Notes: generated by a model not told the origin, from the sequence alone. DNA of 64,000 nt from Poriferisodalis sp965208925 (GCF_965208925.1 NZ_OZ242364.1:434001-498000); one strand, 5' to 3'. Numbered from the stretch's first letter, positions 43,164 to 52,698 are shown. A program made the numbers and translations.

Positions 43164-44489
43164 TCAGCCGGCGTTGCCGGTGGCCAAGTCGCCGACGTCT
43201 TCGAACTCGGTGGTCAGCGGCACGACCTTGCCGTTCTCCAGCTTGCTGAACACGACGCTGCGGTTGAACAGGCGCTGGAAGCCCGGCAGGCCATCGGTCC
43301 ACTCCTGGGTGAAGTCCAGCACCGGCACCATGCCGCCGAGATCGAGGTGGTCGGTGGCCGATGCGGCCTGGAAGAACGAGGAGGCGTTGATCTCGCCCTC
43401 GATGGTCTCGGCGATCTGCCTGAAGGCCGCAAACGCCGCCCATGTGCCCATGCCGCCCAGGCTGTTGTAGTCGTGCTCGGTGGTGTCCCAGCCGCCCTCT
43501 TCAAGCGCCAGCCGGTACTCGTCCCACGGCGCCGTGGAGATGTCGGGGTACATGCCGCCGATGATGTCGCCGTCGGTCGACTCCTCGTTGCCGGCGGCGG
43601 AGATCTCGTTCAGGTTGCCCTGCGGGCCGTACTGGCGCGCGTCGGTGCCCGACTGGGTCCATGCCGTGTTCCAGGTGATGTACGGCGTCTCCGAGACGAT
43701 GCCGATGACGCAGTCGGCGTCGGTGGTCGCCTGGGCCACCTCTGAGGAGTAGTCCTGCGCGGTCGGCGGCAGGATGATGATGTCGCCGAAGCTCTGGCCG
43801 AGGGCTGCGATCGCGTTCTCCATCGGCGGCAGGAAGATCTGGGCGCCGTCGATGATCACGGCGTTGATCGCCTGGCACCCGTCGTCGATGGCTCGCTTGA
43901 TGATGCCCACCGCATACATCGGCTGGTTGCCGATGGGGAACGAGTGCGGGCTGGTCAGCTCAGACGGCGTGATCGGGCAGCAGGGGCCGAACCAAGTGAT
44001 GTCGGACTCGGCGATCACCGGCACGATGCTCTCGGCGAAGAACGTGAACGAGCCGACGACGGCCACCATGTTCTCCTCGACAGCCTCGCGGGCGCACGCC
44101 GCGGCCACGGCGGGGTCGAACATCTCGTCGCAGACCGTCACCTCGAGCGGCCTGCCGCCGATGCCGCCCCGGGCATTGATGTAGTCGGCGTACGCATTGG
44201 CGGTGTTCGCGATGTTGTGGTACGTCGGACCCGCCGCGTTGAGCGTGGTGACCGTCATGACCTTGATGGGCTCACCGCTCGGTGCCGCTTCTGTTGTGGG
44301 AGCGGGTGCGGCCTCGGTGGTCGGGGCCGGCGCCGCTTCAGTAGCCGCAGGCGCCTCGGCAGCGTCGTCGTCGCCATCATCGCTGCCGCATGCAGCGGCA
44401 ATCAGGGCGAAGACAGCCAGAAGCGCTGCCACCGTCCGCCACGCTCGTCGCCCGGAATGGCGCTGCACAGCACGTTCGCTGGTCGTCAT
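43164..44489 (-). CDS. ABC transporter substrate-binding lipoprotein (Liv/Peripla_BP_6 family)
   Basis: A 441-residue exported binding protein. The signal peptide (RRAWRTVAALLAVFALIAAAC) ends in a lipobox and is followed by an Asp/Glu-rich linker and the repeat EAAPAPTT. The binding fold starts at IKVMTVTTLNAAGPTYHNIANTANAYADYINARGGIGGRPLEV, the usual Leu/Ile/Val-binding-protein N-lobe pattern. It is first in the operon with livHMG and livF. A short direct duplication near its stop (TGAGATGACGGTGC then TCAGATGACGGTCA, 43139-43166) and a strong hairpin follow. Confidence 0.92.
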   Translation of the reverse strand: MTTSERAVQRHSGRRAWRTVAALLAVFALIAAACGSDDGDDDAAEAPAATEAAPAPTTEAAPAPTTEAAPSGEPIKVMTVTTLNAAGPTYHNIANTANAYADYINARGGIGGRPLEVTVCDEMFDPAVAAACAREAVEENMVAVVGSFTFFAESIVPVIAESDITWFGPCCPITPSELTSPHSFPIGNQPMYAVGIIKRAIDDGCQAINAVIIDGAQIFLPPMENAIAALGQSFGDIIILPPTAQDYSSEVAQATTDADCVIGIVSETPYITWNTAWTQSGTDARQYGPQGNLNEISAAGNEESTDGDIIGGMYPDISTAPWDEYRLALEEGGWDTTEHDYNSLGGMGTWAAFAAFRQIAETIEGEINASSFFQAASATDHLDLGGMVPVLDFTQEWTDGLPGFQRLFNRSVVFSKLENGKVVPLTTEFEDVGDLATGNAG

Positions 44490-44619
44490 GTAGTTCCCCT
44501 CCCTAGGGACAAGACAGACGCGATGGCCAGCCGTTTGACCGCCGCCTGCCTCTCAAACTTCGGAGCACCACTGTTGGGTGCTCGTGAGTTTCTAGCGCCT
44601 GTGCGCGCGTCGTGTCGGA

Positions 44620-44757
44620 TTACGCAATTGCGAACACGATGATGGCCACGATGAACGCGATGGACAGCGCCAAGATGGCCATCGCCGCAAATCCGTCGCT
44701 TCTCGTTCTGTCCGGCGCTGAGGGGTCGTTCGGTGTGCGCATCCGCAGTGGGCTCAT
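44620..44757 (-). CDS. small single-span membrane protein
   Basis: A 45-residue frame: a polar, basic N-terminus (SPLRMRTPNDPSAPDRTRSDG) then one transmembrane helix (FAAMAILALSIAFIVAIIVF) and a stop. The second Met at 44742 is an alternative start. A longer plus-strand frame across the same bases (44612-44830) looks non-coding. No family is known. It lies 34 bp before the cobS stop on the same strand and may be the end of the cobalamin operon's transcript. Confidence 0.45.
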   Translation of the reverse strand: MSPLRMRTPNDPSAPDRTRSDGFAAMAILALSIAFIVAIIVFAIA

Positions 44758-44791
44758 TCGAACTGGAGGGCGGGATGTCAGGTTCGGGACT

Positions 44792-45538
44792 CTAGTTCCA
44801 GAACCAGCCGAAGTCGTCCAGCAGGCGTGACACCGCTGCCAGCGCCGCCATCTGGCTGACCTGAGCGGTGGCACCCAGGACGTCACCGGTCAAACCGCCG
44901 AACGTGCGGCGAGCAATCAGCCCCACCACCAGCGCTGCGCCGGTCGCCGCGCCGACGGCGAACACGCCCACCGGCCCGAGTGCGAATGCGGCGCCGTAGC
45001 TGATCAGCAACGAGAGCGCGCAGGGCAATCCGCGCAGGTGGGCCGTGTAGGAGTGGCCAAGACCCGCACCAGGCGCAGCCCGTGCCAAGGCCATCACCGC
45101 AACGGCGAGCGCCCGACCGACACCATGCGCGAGGACCAGGGCGATCACGGCGTCACGCGACGCCAGCGGCATGACGGCGAAGACCTGCACCAGCGTCACC
45201 AGCACCAGCGCCAGCGTCCCGAATGTTCCCAGGCGGGAGTCCTTCATGATCTCGCGGCGCCGCTCGGGCGTCGTGCCGCCGAGGGCGTCTGCGGTGTCGG
45301 CCAGGCCGTCCTCGTGGAAGGCGCCGGTGACGACGACGCCCGTGGCGATGGCCAGGATGGCAGCGAGTGGGGCGCCCAGCGGCTGCCAGACGGCCCAGAA
45401 CACTGCTCCGCTCAGGGCGCCGACGATGGCCCCGACCAGCGGGAACCACGGCACGCTGCGCCCCAGGTCGCGGTCGGTCGGCGGATGCGCCCCGCCCGGG
45501 AGCCGCGTCAGGAACGCCCACGCATACCGCAGGCTCAC
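44792..45538 (-). CDS. cobS: adenosylcobinamide-GDP ribazoletransferase (cobalamin synthase)
   Basis: A 248-residue integral membrane enzyme joining adenosylcobinamide-GDP and alpha-ribazole in the last B12 step. The signature FHEDGLADTADALGG is the conserved acidic metal-binding motif, and several membrane helices follow. GTG 45538 is chosen since it gives the family N-terminus VSLRYAWAFLTRLPGG and follows the cobT stop; ATG 45595 would overlap cobT by 32 bp and add unconserved residues. It is preceded by cobT and cobU on the same strand. Confidence 0.93.
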   Translation of the reverse strand: MSLRYAWAFLTRLPGGAHPPTDRDLGRSVPWFPLVGAIVGALSGAVFWAVWQPLGAPLAAILAIATGVVVTGAFHEDGLADTADALGGTTPERRREIMKDSRLGTFGTLALVLVTLVQVFAVMPLASRDAVIALVLAHGVGRALAVAVMALARAAPGAGLGHSYTAHLRGLPCALSLLISYGAAFALGPVGVFAVGAATGAALVVGLIARRTFGGLTGDVLGATAQVSQMAALAAVSRLLDDFGWFWN

Positions 45539-45563
45539 GCTGTGCCCCCGACGCTTCGCAGGC

Positions 45564-46646
45564 TCACGCCAGGCCCCACTCGGCGAAGGTGGCAACGTCA
45601 GTCACGGCCGCCGCGGCGATCCGAACGAGCGGCACGGCGATGAGTGCGCCAGTGCCCTCCCCCAGTCGCAGATCCAGGCGCACCAGCGGTTCCAGCCCGA
45701 GCTCGGCCAGCAGCTCTCGATGGCCCGGCTCGGCCGAGCAATGCCCGGCAATGCAGTGGTCGAGGCTGCCCGACGCGGCCAGTGCCAGCGGCGCCGCGGC
45801 AGCCGTGCCGATGAAGCCGTCGAGCACCACGGGAATCGAGCGTTGCCGCGCCGCCGCCGCCGCTCCGGCGATGGCTGCCAGCTCACGCCCCCCTGCCCGG
45901 CGCAGCACATCCAGCGGCTCGACGCGGCCCACCCGTTCGAGCACATCGCCCACGACCGTCCGCTTGTGATCGAGCGCCGCTGACTGAACCCCGGTGCCCG
46001 GTCCCGTCCAACGGACCGCGGCCTCAGCGGACGAGGTTGCCTGGTCGGCAAAGAGCAACCCGCACACAGCAGCCGCGGCGGTGGTGTTGCCGATCCCGAG
46101 TTCTCCCAGCACCAGCAGGTCGGGCCGGTCGGCCTCGACGGCGCGTTCGACAGCGAGAGCGCCGGCGTCGACGGCCGCGTCGAACTCGTCGGCGCTCATC
46201 GCATCATGCGTGCGGATGTTGCCCGTCGGCATGCCCACGCCGACATCGTCACACCGCACCACCGCCCCGACCTGGCGTGCGACCGCCGTCACGGTGGCGA
46301 CACCGCTGTCGACAGCGGACACCATGGCTGCGGTCACCTCGGCGGGATACGCGCTCACACCCTCTTCGGCGACACCGTGGTCGGCTGCGAACACCAGCAC
46401 AACCGGCCGCTCAACCGCCGGCTGCGTCGAACGCTGCCAGCCGGCAAGCCACATGGCCACCTGATCCAGCCGCTCGAACGCACCCGCCGGTCGCAGCACC
46501 TGCGACGCCCGTTCGGCCACGGCGCGCCGGGCGGCTTCATCGGGCACCGGCAGTTCCGCAAGCATCTGGGACAGCAACGAGGGCCGATCCGTCAGACCTG
46601 CCCCAGACGCTGTCTCCGACGCACACTCCGGCACGGCCTCAGGCAC
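45564..46646 (-). CDS. cobT: nicotinate-nucleotide-dimethylbenzimidazole phosphoribosyltransferase
   Basis: A 360-residue enzyme that activates the lower ligand of cobalamin to alpha-ribazole phosphate. Conserved parts: FAADHGVAEEGVSAYPAEVTAAMV, LGELGIGNTTAAAAV, VVLDGFIGTAAAA and the C-terminal LRLGEGTGALIAVPLV containing the catalytic Glu. It overlaps cobU by eight bases and ends 25 bp before the GTG start of cobS. The N-terminal 20 residues before the domain are unconserved, so a slightly later start is possible. Confidence 0.94.
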   Translation of the reverse strand: MPEAVPECASETASGAGLTDRPSLLSQMLAELPVPDEAARRAVAERASQVLRPAGAFERLDQVAMWLAGWQRSTQPAVERPVVLVFAADHGVAEEGVSAYPAEVTAAMVSAVDSGVATVTAVARQVGAVVRCDDVGVGMPTGNIRTHDAMSADEFDAAVDAGALAVERAVEADRPDLLVLGELGIGNTTAAAAVCGLLFADQATSSAEAAVRWTGPGTGVQSAALDHKRTVVGDVLERVGRVEPLDVLRRAGGRELAAIAGAAAAARQRSIPVVLDGFIGTAAAAPLALAASGSLDHCIAGHCSAEPGHRELLAELGLEPLVRLDLRLGEGTGALIAVPLVRIAAAAVTDVATFAEWGLA

Positions 46647-47193
46647 CGCCCTCAGGCCCGGAGAGCTCCAGCCGCTTGCCCGCCACCACGAGGTACGCCC
46701 GATCTGCAGCTCCCACGACGATCTGATTCACCGATCCCAACACGTCGCGGTACGCCCGCCCGAGCGGGGTGGCAGGCACCACCCCCGAGCCGACCTCGTT
46801 GGTGACCACGATCGAGACGCCCTCGCGTCCATGCAGGCAAGCGACCAGCTCCCGGGCCTCGGCCGTGATCTCGCCCGCATGTGCCGCATCGACGCTCCCC
46901 GCACCGGCGCCGCCTTCCAGCATCCGGTTCGAGACCCACATAGACAGGCAATCGATGACGATCGTCGCCTCGGCATCGACTTGCTCCACAGCGAGAGCCA
47001 GGTGGATCGGGGCCTCGATCGTCGTCCACGCCGCAGGCCGATCGGCCCGATGCCGCTCGATGCGTGCGGCCATCTCGTCGTCGCCGGCCTCGGCCGTGGC
47101 AATGAACGTCACCGGTGCGCCGTCCGACGTCGCTGCGCGCAGCGCCGCTGCGGACTTCCCGCTGCGAGCTCCCCCGGTGAACGCGATCAGCAT
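46639..47193 (-). CDS. cobU: adenosylcobinamide kinase/guanylyltransferase
   Basis: A 184-residue bifunctional kinase and guanylyltransferase acting on adenosylcobinamide. The P-loop is TGGARSGKSA, the guanylylated His is in IERHRADRPAAW, and VVTNEVGSGVVPATPLGRAYRDVLG is the conserved C-terminal motif. It opens the cobU-cobT-cobS unit. No cobalamin riboswitch was recognised upstream; the preceding gene on this strand (DUF1015) ends 24 bp before the start, so the unit may be transcribed from that gene's promoter. Confidence 0.94.
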   Translation of the reverse strand: MLIAFTGGARSGKSAAALRAATSDGAPVTFIATAEAGDDEMAARIERHRADRPAAWTTIEAPIHLALAVEQVDAEATIVIDCLSMWVSNRMLEGGAGAGSVDAAHAGEITAEARELVACLHGREGVSIVVTNEVGSGVVPATPLGRAYRDVLGSVNQIVVGAADRAYLVVAGKRLELSGPEGGA

Positions 47194-47217
47194 GAGCGAG
47201 ACAGCACCAGCGGCGGA

Positions 47218-48393
47218 TCAGCAGCGAACCAGCAGCAATCCGGAGCGAGCCTTGGGCAGGAAGTACGTGGTCTTCGGCGGCATGACACCGCCGAAGTCTG
47301 CAACTTCGAACACTGAATCGAGCGCCACTGGCGCCAGCAGGATCGTGACCGGCGCTGGGGCGGCGGCGACGGTTGTGGGACGGTAGGTGAGCCTCGGATC
47401 CGAAGCGCTCTCCACGCCGAAGATCTCGCCGAGTATGAAGTCGTGAACGAACGCCGCATCCAGCCGGGTCGCCGGATTTTGGATCGGCGACGGGTCGTCA
47501 GCAGGTCCAGCGTGGCGCAGGCGTGCACGGAACCAGTGGCCTGCCACGCCGATGCCGACCCATCCCGGCGCCGCCGGGCGGGCTGCGACGGCGTCGGACA
47601 CCTCTTCGACGACGCACCGAGACCTCATCATCTCCATGACGCGCCGCGGCATCATGTCAAGCTCGCTCAGTTCACGGTCGAAGCTGCCGAGGTGCAGTTC
47701 ATCGGTGGGTGCGCACGCCACGAGCACGTGTGAGAAGCCGGCCTGCTTGGCAGCTGCGACGCGATGGTGCCCGTCCACGATGTACAACGGGCCGTCGAGG
47801 CCGACGCTGGCGCCCTCGCGGTCCCCGACGATGGCCGGCCACAGCGTGACCCGCGCACCGTCGGCGGTCTTGGTGTCGAGCAGCGGTTCCAGCGGTGCGG
47901 ACGCCCCGGCTGCGGCAAGGGTGGCCTCGATGACGTCAGAGACCATGGTCAACCGAGGTGCGGTGACGACCACGGGGCTCGACATGCGGCCGACTTCGGT
48001 GAAGTGCACAGCCAGTCCGTGCACCCGGCCGGGCTGGGTGTCCTCGTGAGGGCGCAGTTCATGGGAGCCGAGGCGCACGCCGCCCAGCAACGCGTGCTGC
48101 GCGTGGCCGTCAGCCTCCACGCACTGCACGTACAGGCCTGGCTCCCGGGCGGCGCCGAAGACGCCCAGACTGATGAGCCGGTCGAGTGCCCGCGTGCTGC
48201 GTGTGGCGTGCTGCCGGTGCTCGCTGGGGTGGCCGAAGCTCTCTGGCGGCAGTCCGGCCACATGGGCAAAGGAGTCGGGATTGTCGGCAAGGTGCTGCGC
48301 GTGCTCGTCGGGGGTGAGCGAGTCATACGGCGCGGGGATCACCGTCGGCGCCCATTCAGGCGTCAGCACTTGAGCGCTGACCGGCTCGATCAT
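47218..48393 (-). CDS. DUF1015 family protein (SerK-like)
   Basis: A 391-residue protein. The N-terminal PAPYDSLTPDEHAQHLADNPDSFAHV, the central YIVDGHHRVAAAK and the C-terminal GGVMPPKTTYFLPKARSGLL are the DUF1015 landmarks; the family is related to the ParB/SerK kinase fold, and some archaeal members are free-serine kinases. The His-rich DGHHR is the likely nucleotide site. It lies directly before cobU, and a role in the aminopropanol/threonine-phosphate branch of B12 synthesis would be attractive, but that is a guess. Confidence 0.85.
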   Translation of the reverse strand: MIEPVSAQVLTPEWAPTVIPAPYDSLTPDEHAQHLADNPDSFAHVAGLPPESFGHPSEHRQHATRSTRALDRLISLGVFGAAREPGLYVQCVEADGHAQHALLGGVRLGSHELRPHEDTQPGRVHGLAVHFTEVGRMSSPVVVTAPRLTMVSDVIEATLAAAGASAPLEPLLDTKTADGARVTLWPAIVGDREGASVGLDGPLYIVDGHHRVAAAKQAGFSHVLVACAPTDELHLGSFDRELSELDMMPRRVMEMMRSRCVVEEVSDAVAARPAAPGWVGIGVAGHWFRARLRHAGPADDPSPIQNPATRLDAAFVHDFILGEIFGVESASDPRLTYRPTTVAAAPAPVTILLAPVALDSVFEVADFGGVMPPKTTYFLPKARSGLLLVRC

Positions 48394-48525
48394 CCGCTCT
48401 CCCTCCCCGCCGCCTCATCTCGCGCGCCCGGGTAATCGAGCCCCACTGTGATGAGCTCCGAGCGCACGCCGACGCAGCGGATCGAAGTTATCTCACGCCC
48501 AGCAGCAGGTTCGACGCGCGACCGC

Positions 48526-49722
48526 TCAGGGGATCACGCCCGCCTGCTTCAACTGCTCGATGTCATCCCAGTCGTAGCCGTGCTCGAGCAGGATCAGCTC
48601 GGTGTGCTGGCCGAGCTCGGGCGGCGGCCCGCCGGGAGCCCATGCACTCTCGGAGAAATCCACTGGAGTCGCGACCATCTCGGTCGTACCTCCATCAGGC
48701 GACGGCACCTTCACCCAGCAGCCCGCAGCATGGGCCTGCGGGTCGGACCGCATCTCCAGCGTGGACTGCACGGGCGACCACCACACGTCATTGACATCGA
48801 AGATCTCGCCCCACTCGGCACGTGTGCGCGTGGCCATGACGGCGTCCATCTCCGCAGTGAGGGCAGCTGTGTTCTCGAGGCGGAGCACGATGTCGGCAAA
48901 GCGGGGGTCGTCCTCCCAATCGGGCCGATCCAGTGCGCGCACCACATGAGGCCAATGGCGGTCGCCCTCGAGACCCAGCATCCACAGCCATGCGCCGTCG
49001 CGGCAGCGGTAGCAGTTGATGAGCGGGTTGGGCGGGCTGTCGCGTCCCCAGGCCTCGGTTTCGTCGCCCGTCATCGCCGTGATGTTGTGATCCCAGCCCA
49101 GCAGGTAGGTGCCCAGGCGCAACAGCGAAGACTCCACCAGTTGGCCCTTGCCGGTGCTGGTGCGGTGGAACAGGGCGGCCGCGACCCCGGCCGCCGCCGC
49201 CAGCCCGGTCATGTGGTCGCCCATGCCGCCACGCTGGTACGGCAGGTCGGCATCATCGGGGGTCAGCGACCGGACGATCCCCGCCCGGGACCAGAACGCA
49301 CCCACGTCATAGGTCTGGCGATCCCGTTCGTCGCCCCGCAGCGAGAGGCCCGTGACGCTGGCGTAGATCAAGCGCGGGTAGCGCTGGGCCAGCGACGGAT
49401 AGTCCAGACCCATGCGCTCGAGCCCACCAGGGCGGATATTGGACAAGAACACATCGGCATCGGCCAGGAGGGCATGCAGGGCAGCGAGGCCCTCAGGCTG
49501 CCGCAAGTCGAGCGCGATGCTGCGCTTGCCGCGGTTGTCGAGATCGAAGGGCGGGTTGCCGTCGCCCTGAAACAGCCACTCGAGCGAGCGGAACGGGTCG
49601 CCGTCAGGCGTTTCCACCTTGAGGACATCGGCGCCCCAGTCAGCCAGGATCCCGCCGCAGGCGGGTCCCGCGATCCACACGCCCAACTCGACGACGCGGA
49701 TGCCCTCCATCGGCCCGGCCAT
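48526..49722 (-). CDS. CaiB/BaiF family III CoA-transferase
   Basis: A 398-residue CoA-transferase. Family features: VELGVWIAGPACGGILADWGADVLKVE, SNIRPGGLERMGLDY, the catalytic Asp in YDVGAFWSRAG, and GMGDHMTGLAAAAGVAAAL. It transfers CoA between carboxylates via an Asp-acyl anhydride. ATG 49722 fits the family N-terminus. It is separate from the nearby two-domain CaiB gene at 54084 and is flanked by an amidohydrolase on the same strand. The acid substrate is unknown. Confidence 0.9.
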   Translation of the reverse strand: MAGPMEGIRVVELGVWIAGPACGGILADWGADVLKVETPDGDPFRSLEWLFQGDGNPPFDLDNRGKRSIALDLRQPEGLAALHALLADADVFLSNIRPGGLERMGLDYPSLAQRYPRLIYASVTGLSLRGDERDRQTYDVGAFWSRAGIVRSLTPDDADLPYQRGGMGDHMTGLAAAAGVAAALFHRTSTGKGQLVESSLLRLGTYLLGWDHNITAMTGDETEAWGRDSPPNPLINCYRCRDGAWLWMLGLEGDRHWPHVVRALDRPDWEDDPRFADIVLRLENTAALTAEMDAVMATRTRAEWGEIFDVNDVWWSPVQSTLEMRSDPQAHAAGCWVKVPSPDGGTTEMVATPVDFSESAWAPGGPPPELGQHTELILLEHGYDWDDIEQLKQAGVIP

Positions 49723-49762
49723 GGACCTTCTCCCTGCTCGCAGCGGCGATGTGGCAGGGTAC

Positions 49763-50995
49763 TCAACAGCCTGCGCCGCCTCCCATGCACAGGCGGCGAG
49801 CGGTCTCAGCGTCGATGCGTTCAGCGGGTGCGAGATCCCGACCGGTGGCGGCTGCTATCCACTCGCCGGGATCGGCGGGAACCGTCGGAGCATCGGAGGA
49901 CAGGGTGACGCGGATACCGCGGCGCAGCAGGCTTGCCAGCGGCCAGAGCCACGCCTGTTCGGTGAGCGAGAGCTGTTCTCGGTACTTCTGCGCACGCCGG
50001 GTCACGAAGCTGGGCTGGGTCACCACCGCGACGCCGAGCCGGGCGACGCGGTCGAGTTGTTCGGGCAGCGCGAGCGCACAGTGCTCTATGCGGTCGGGCG
50101 CAAGTCGGCCGGGCCCGAGGCGGCGATCGTCGCTCGTCGCCATTCCGGCGGGCATCGGCGGATGGGCCTCCACGGCATCCAAGGTTGCTTGCAGCGTGTC
50201 GATGTCCATGACATGGACGGCGACCGGGAATCCATGAGCGCGCGCCGCCGCTACCAGATCGGCGATCGCGCCGTCGTCGTCGTGAGGCGGCATGACCTTC
50301 GCGTGTCCCACTCGCACCCCGGCAGCACCTGCCGCTGCTCCAGGCGATGGCAGCCTCTCGCCGAACGCAAGGTCTCCCAGCGCGTCGAGTCGGTCGGCGC
50401 CCACCATCGCCGTGACGTCCACCGAAGGCACCCTGTCGGCCGCTTCGGCGAGCAGTTCCAGTGCGCCGAGGTCGTTGGTATGGGTGGCGTCGGTACAGGC
50501 AGTGATGCCCGCCGCAGCCATGTCGGCCAGCACCTCGGCAACGCCTGCCACTGTCGCACTGCGATCGACTTGCGGCACCGTTGCCAGCAGGTCATGACGC
50601 TCGACGAGCACATCGCCTGACGTCAGCCCCAAGGCGTGGCCGGCGGCCGTATTCACCACCGCCACATGACCGGTGACGTGATGCAGCACGGTCGGAACAT
50701 CATGCGTGACGGCGTCAAGCTCGGCGGCGGTCGGGTGGCGACGCTCAGCGAGCAGCGCATCGTCGTAACCCCAAGCCCGCAGCCACCGACGCGAATCGCC
50801 CCGGTCGCGTTCGGCGCGGGGCTGACGGCCGTGCAGCATCGTCGGCACGGCGGAGCTGCGTGCGGCATGCCCGACGATGTCCAGCAGTTCCCCCACCGAC
50901 GCCGCAGCCTGGACATCGGTTGATCGGCGTGCAGCGGCGCACGCCAGCAGGTGCAGGTGATCGTCCCGATACCCCTGCGCCGGGGCGGTGCTCAC
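49763..50995 (-). CDS. amidohydrolase superfamily protein (imidazolonepropionase/YtcJ-like)
   Basis: A 410-residue metal-dependent hydrolase-like protein. HLHL near residue 13 is the first metal motif, CTDATHTNDLG, AVHVMDIDTLQATL, RIEHCALALPEQLDRVARLGVAVVTQPSFV and LSSDAPTVPADP follow the amidohydrolase order. It lacks the N-terminal beta-sandwich half of typical YtcJ proteins, which begin earlier, so the start region is either a compact variant or trimmed. It ends 40 bp before the CaiB gene. The substrate is unknown. Confidence 0.78.
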   Translation of the reverse strand: MSTAPAQGYRDDHLHLLACAAARRSTDVQAAASVGELLDIVGHAARSSAVPTMLHGRQPRAERDRGDSRRWLRAWGYDDALLAERRHPTAAELDAVTHDVPTVLHHVTGHVAVVNTAAGHALGLTSGDVLVERHDLLATVPQVDRSATVAGVAEVLADMAAAGITACTDATHTNDLGALELLAEAADRVPSVDVTAMVGADRLDALGDLAFGERLPSPGAAAGAAGVRVGHAKVMPPHDDDGAIADLVAAARAHGFPVAVHVMDIDTLQATLDAVEAHPPMPAGMATSDDRRLGPGRLAPDRIEHCALALPEQLDRVARLGVAVVTQPSFVTRRAQKYREQLSLTEQAWLWPLASLLRRGIRVTLSSDAPTVPADPGEWIAAATGRDLAPAERIDAETARRLCMGGGAGC

Positions 50996-51053
50996 GGCTG
51001 CGCTCGCGGCCCTGGCGAGCCCAGCAGCGCCGCGGCGAGCCCTGGTACCGGCC

Positions 51054-52628
51054 TCAGATGCCCAGCTCGTCGAGCATCGGGATGAGATCGCGACGCAGCA
51101 GCTTGCCGGTGGAAGTACGTGGCAGCTCGTACATCAGGTGCACGAACTCGGGACGCTTGAAAGGTGCAAGACGCTCGCGGGCGTGCGCAACCAGATCGTC
51201 GCCCGACGTGCCGCTGCCAGGCCGCACGACGGCCGCCGCCGCCACACGTTCGCCCCATTCCTCGCTGGGCAGGCCCACGACTGCTGCTTCGAGCACCGAC
51301 GGGTGGTCATACAGCACGCCCTCCACCTCGTCGGGCAGCACGTTCTCGCCTCCGCGGATGATCATGTCGCCGGTGCGACCGGCCAGGAACAGGTAATCGT
51401 CGTCGTCGAGGTAGCCGAGATCGCCCGTGTGCACCCAGCCCTCGTCGTCGATGGTCACACGGGTCTTCTCGTCGTTGCCCCAGTAGCCGTCCATGGCGCG
51501 GAACGTCTGCAGCTGCACCTCGCCGATCACGCCGGGCGCCACGACCTCGCCACTGTCGGCGTCCACGACGCGCACCTGCACGTCCTCGAGCACCTGGCCC
51601 ACCGAGGAGAGCCGGTGCAGCTTGCGTTCCTTCTCTTCGTCGGTTCCGTCGATGCGATGGTCGTCGGGATCCAGAACGGCCACCGTGGACGTCGTCTCGG
51701 TCTGGCCGTAGGCGCCGGCGAAGGCCACGTTTGCTGGGAACATGTCGATGGCCCGGCGGATGACCGACGGCGGCATCGGCGCCGCGCCGTAGGTGATGGC
51801 GTCGAGGCCGCTGAACGCCTCATGGCCGAAGTTGGGGGCTTCGAGCACCCGAGCGAGCATGGTGGGCACCAAGAAGGCGTGCGTCACCGAGTGCGCTTGC
51901 ACGCACTCGATCCACGACGACGCTTCGAACTGCGGCAGCAGCACCACCACGCGCCCGCTGTAGAGGGCGTTCAGCATCGAGGTGAGCCCGGCGATGTGGT
52001 ACAGCGGCGCCGCGACCGCCATGCGGCCCATGTCCTCGCCGGTCGCGGCGTCGTTGGTGCCCATGACATAACCCGTGATGGCGCCGTTGGTGAGCTTCAC
52101 ACCCTTGGGCATGGCCGTGGTGCCGCTGGTATACAGCAACGCGCACAGCCCATCGGGGTCGACGTCCTCGGGCACGGGCAGCTCGAACGCCTCGTCGCGG
52201 GCGGCGGCATACGACGACGGATCGTCGAGCACCAGGACGTGCTCGAGGTCGTCAGGCTTGTTCTCGGCGATCAGGTCGCTGTAGCGAGACTCGGTGAACA
52301 GGACGCTGATGCCGCTGTCGCTGAGCAGGTGAGCGGTCTCTTCCGCACCGGCGCGGAAGTTCATCGGCACGACAGTGGCGCCGACGAACGCACCGCCGAA
52401 GATGGCCTCCACGCACTCCACGCTGTTGGTGGCGAAGATGCCGACCCGGTCGCCGACGCCCACGCCGAGCATGGTCAGCATGCCGGCAGTGCGGCTCACG
52501 TTGTCGAGCAGCTCCTGGTAGGTCACCTCGCGAGCCGTGCCGCCGCCGGCTTCCGTCGAGGTGTCGATCAGGATGACTTGTTCGCCAGCAATGGTGGCTG
52601 GCATGAAGAGCAGCATTCCCAGATTCAC
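51054..52628 (-). CDS. acyl-CoA synthetase (AMP-forming ligase)
   Basis: A 524-residue adenylate-forming enzyme that activates a carboxylic acid to acyl-CoA. Motifs: LLYTSGTTAMPKGVKLTNG (P-loop), GAYGQTETTS (aromatic-Thr motif), LAGRTGDMIIRGGENVLPDEVE (hinge and A8) and PRTSTGKLLRRDL with the final catalytic Lys. The N-terminus lacks a signal. It heads the minus-strand block of CoA-linked genes and probably supplies thioesters to neighbouring CoA-transferase or hydratase steps. Chain length is not readable. Confidence 0.93.
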   Translation of the reverse strand: MNLGMLLFMPATIAGEQVILIDTSTEAGGGTAREVTYQELLDNVSRTAGMLTMLGVGVGDRVGIFATNSVECVEAIFGGAFVGATVVPMNFRAGAEETAHLLSDSGISVLFTESRYSDLIAENKPDDLEHVLVLDDPSSYAAARDEAFELPVPEDVDPDGLCALLYTSGTTAMPKGVKLTNGAITGYVMGTNDAATGEDMGRMAVAAPLYHIAGLTSMLNALYSGRVVVLLPQFEASSWIECVQAHSVTHAFLVPTMLARVLEAPNFGHEAFSGLDAITYGAAPMPPSVIRRAIDMFPANVAFAGAYGQTETTSTVAVLDPDDHRIDGTDEEKERKLHRLSSVGQVLEDVQVRVVDADSGEVVAPGVIGEVQLQTFRAMDGYWGNDEKTRVTIDDEGWVHTGDLGYLDDDDYLFLAGRTGDMIIRGGENVLPDEVEGVLYDHPSVLEAAVVGLPSEEWGERVAAAAVVRPGSGTSGDDLVAHARERLAPFKRPEFVHLMYELPRTSTGKLLRRDLIPMLDELGI

Positions 52629-52698
52629 GTCGATCCCCTCTGCGCTGCGGCCTTGCGGCCGGCGACACAGTCTGCCGGACGAGCCCTACGCTGCGCGC

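Noticed and set aside
47194..48525. Cobalamin riboswitch for cobU-cobT-cobS
   Set aside because: No B12-box-like conserved segment was seen in the short gaps before cobU or DUF1015.
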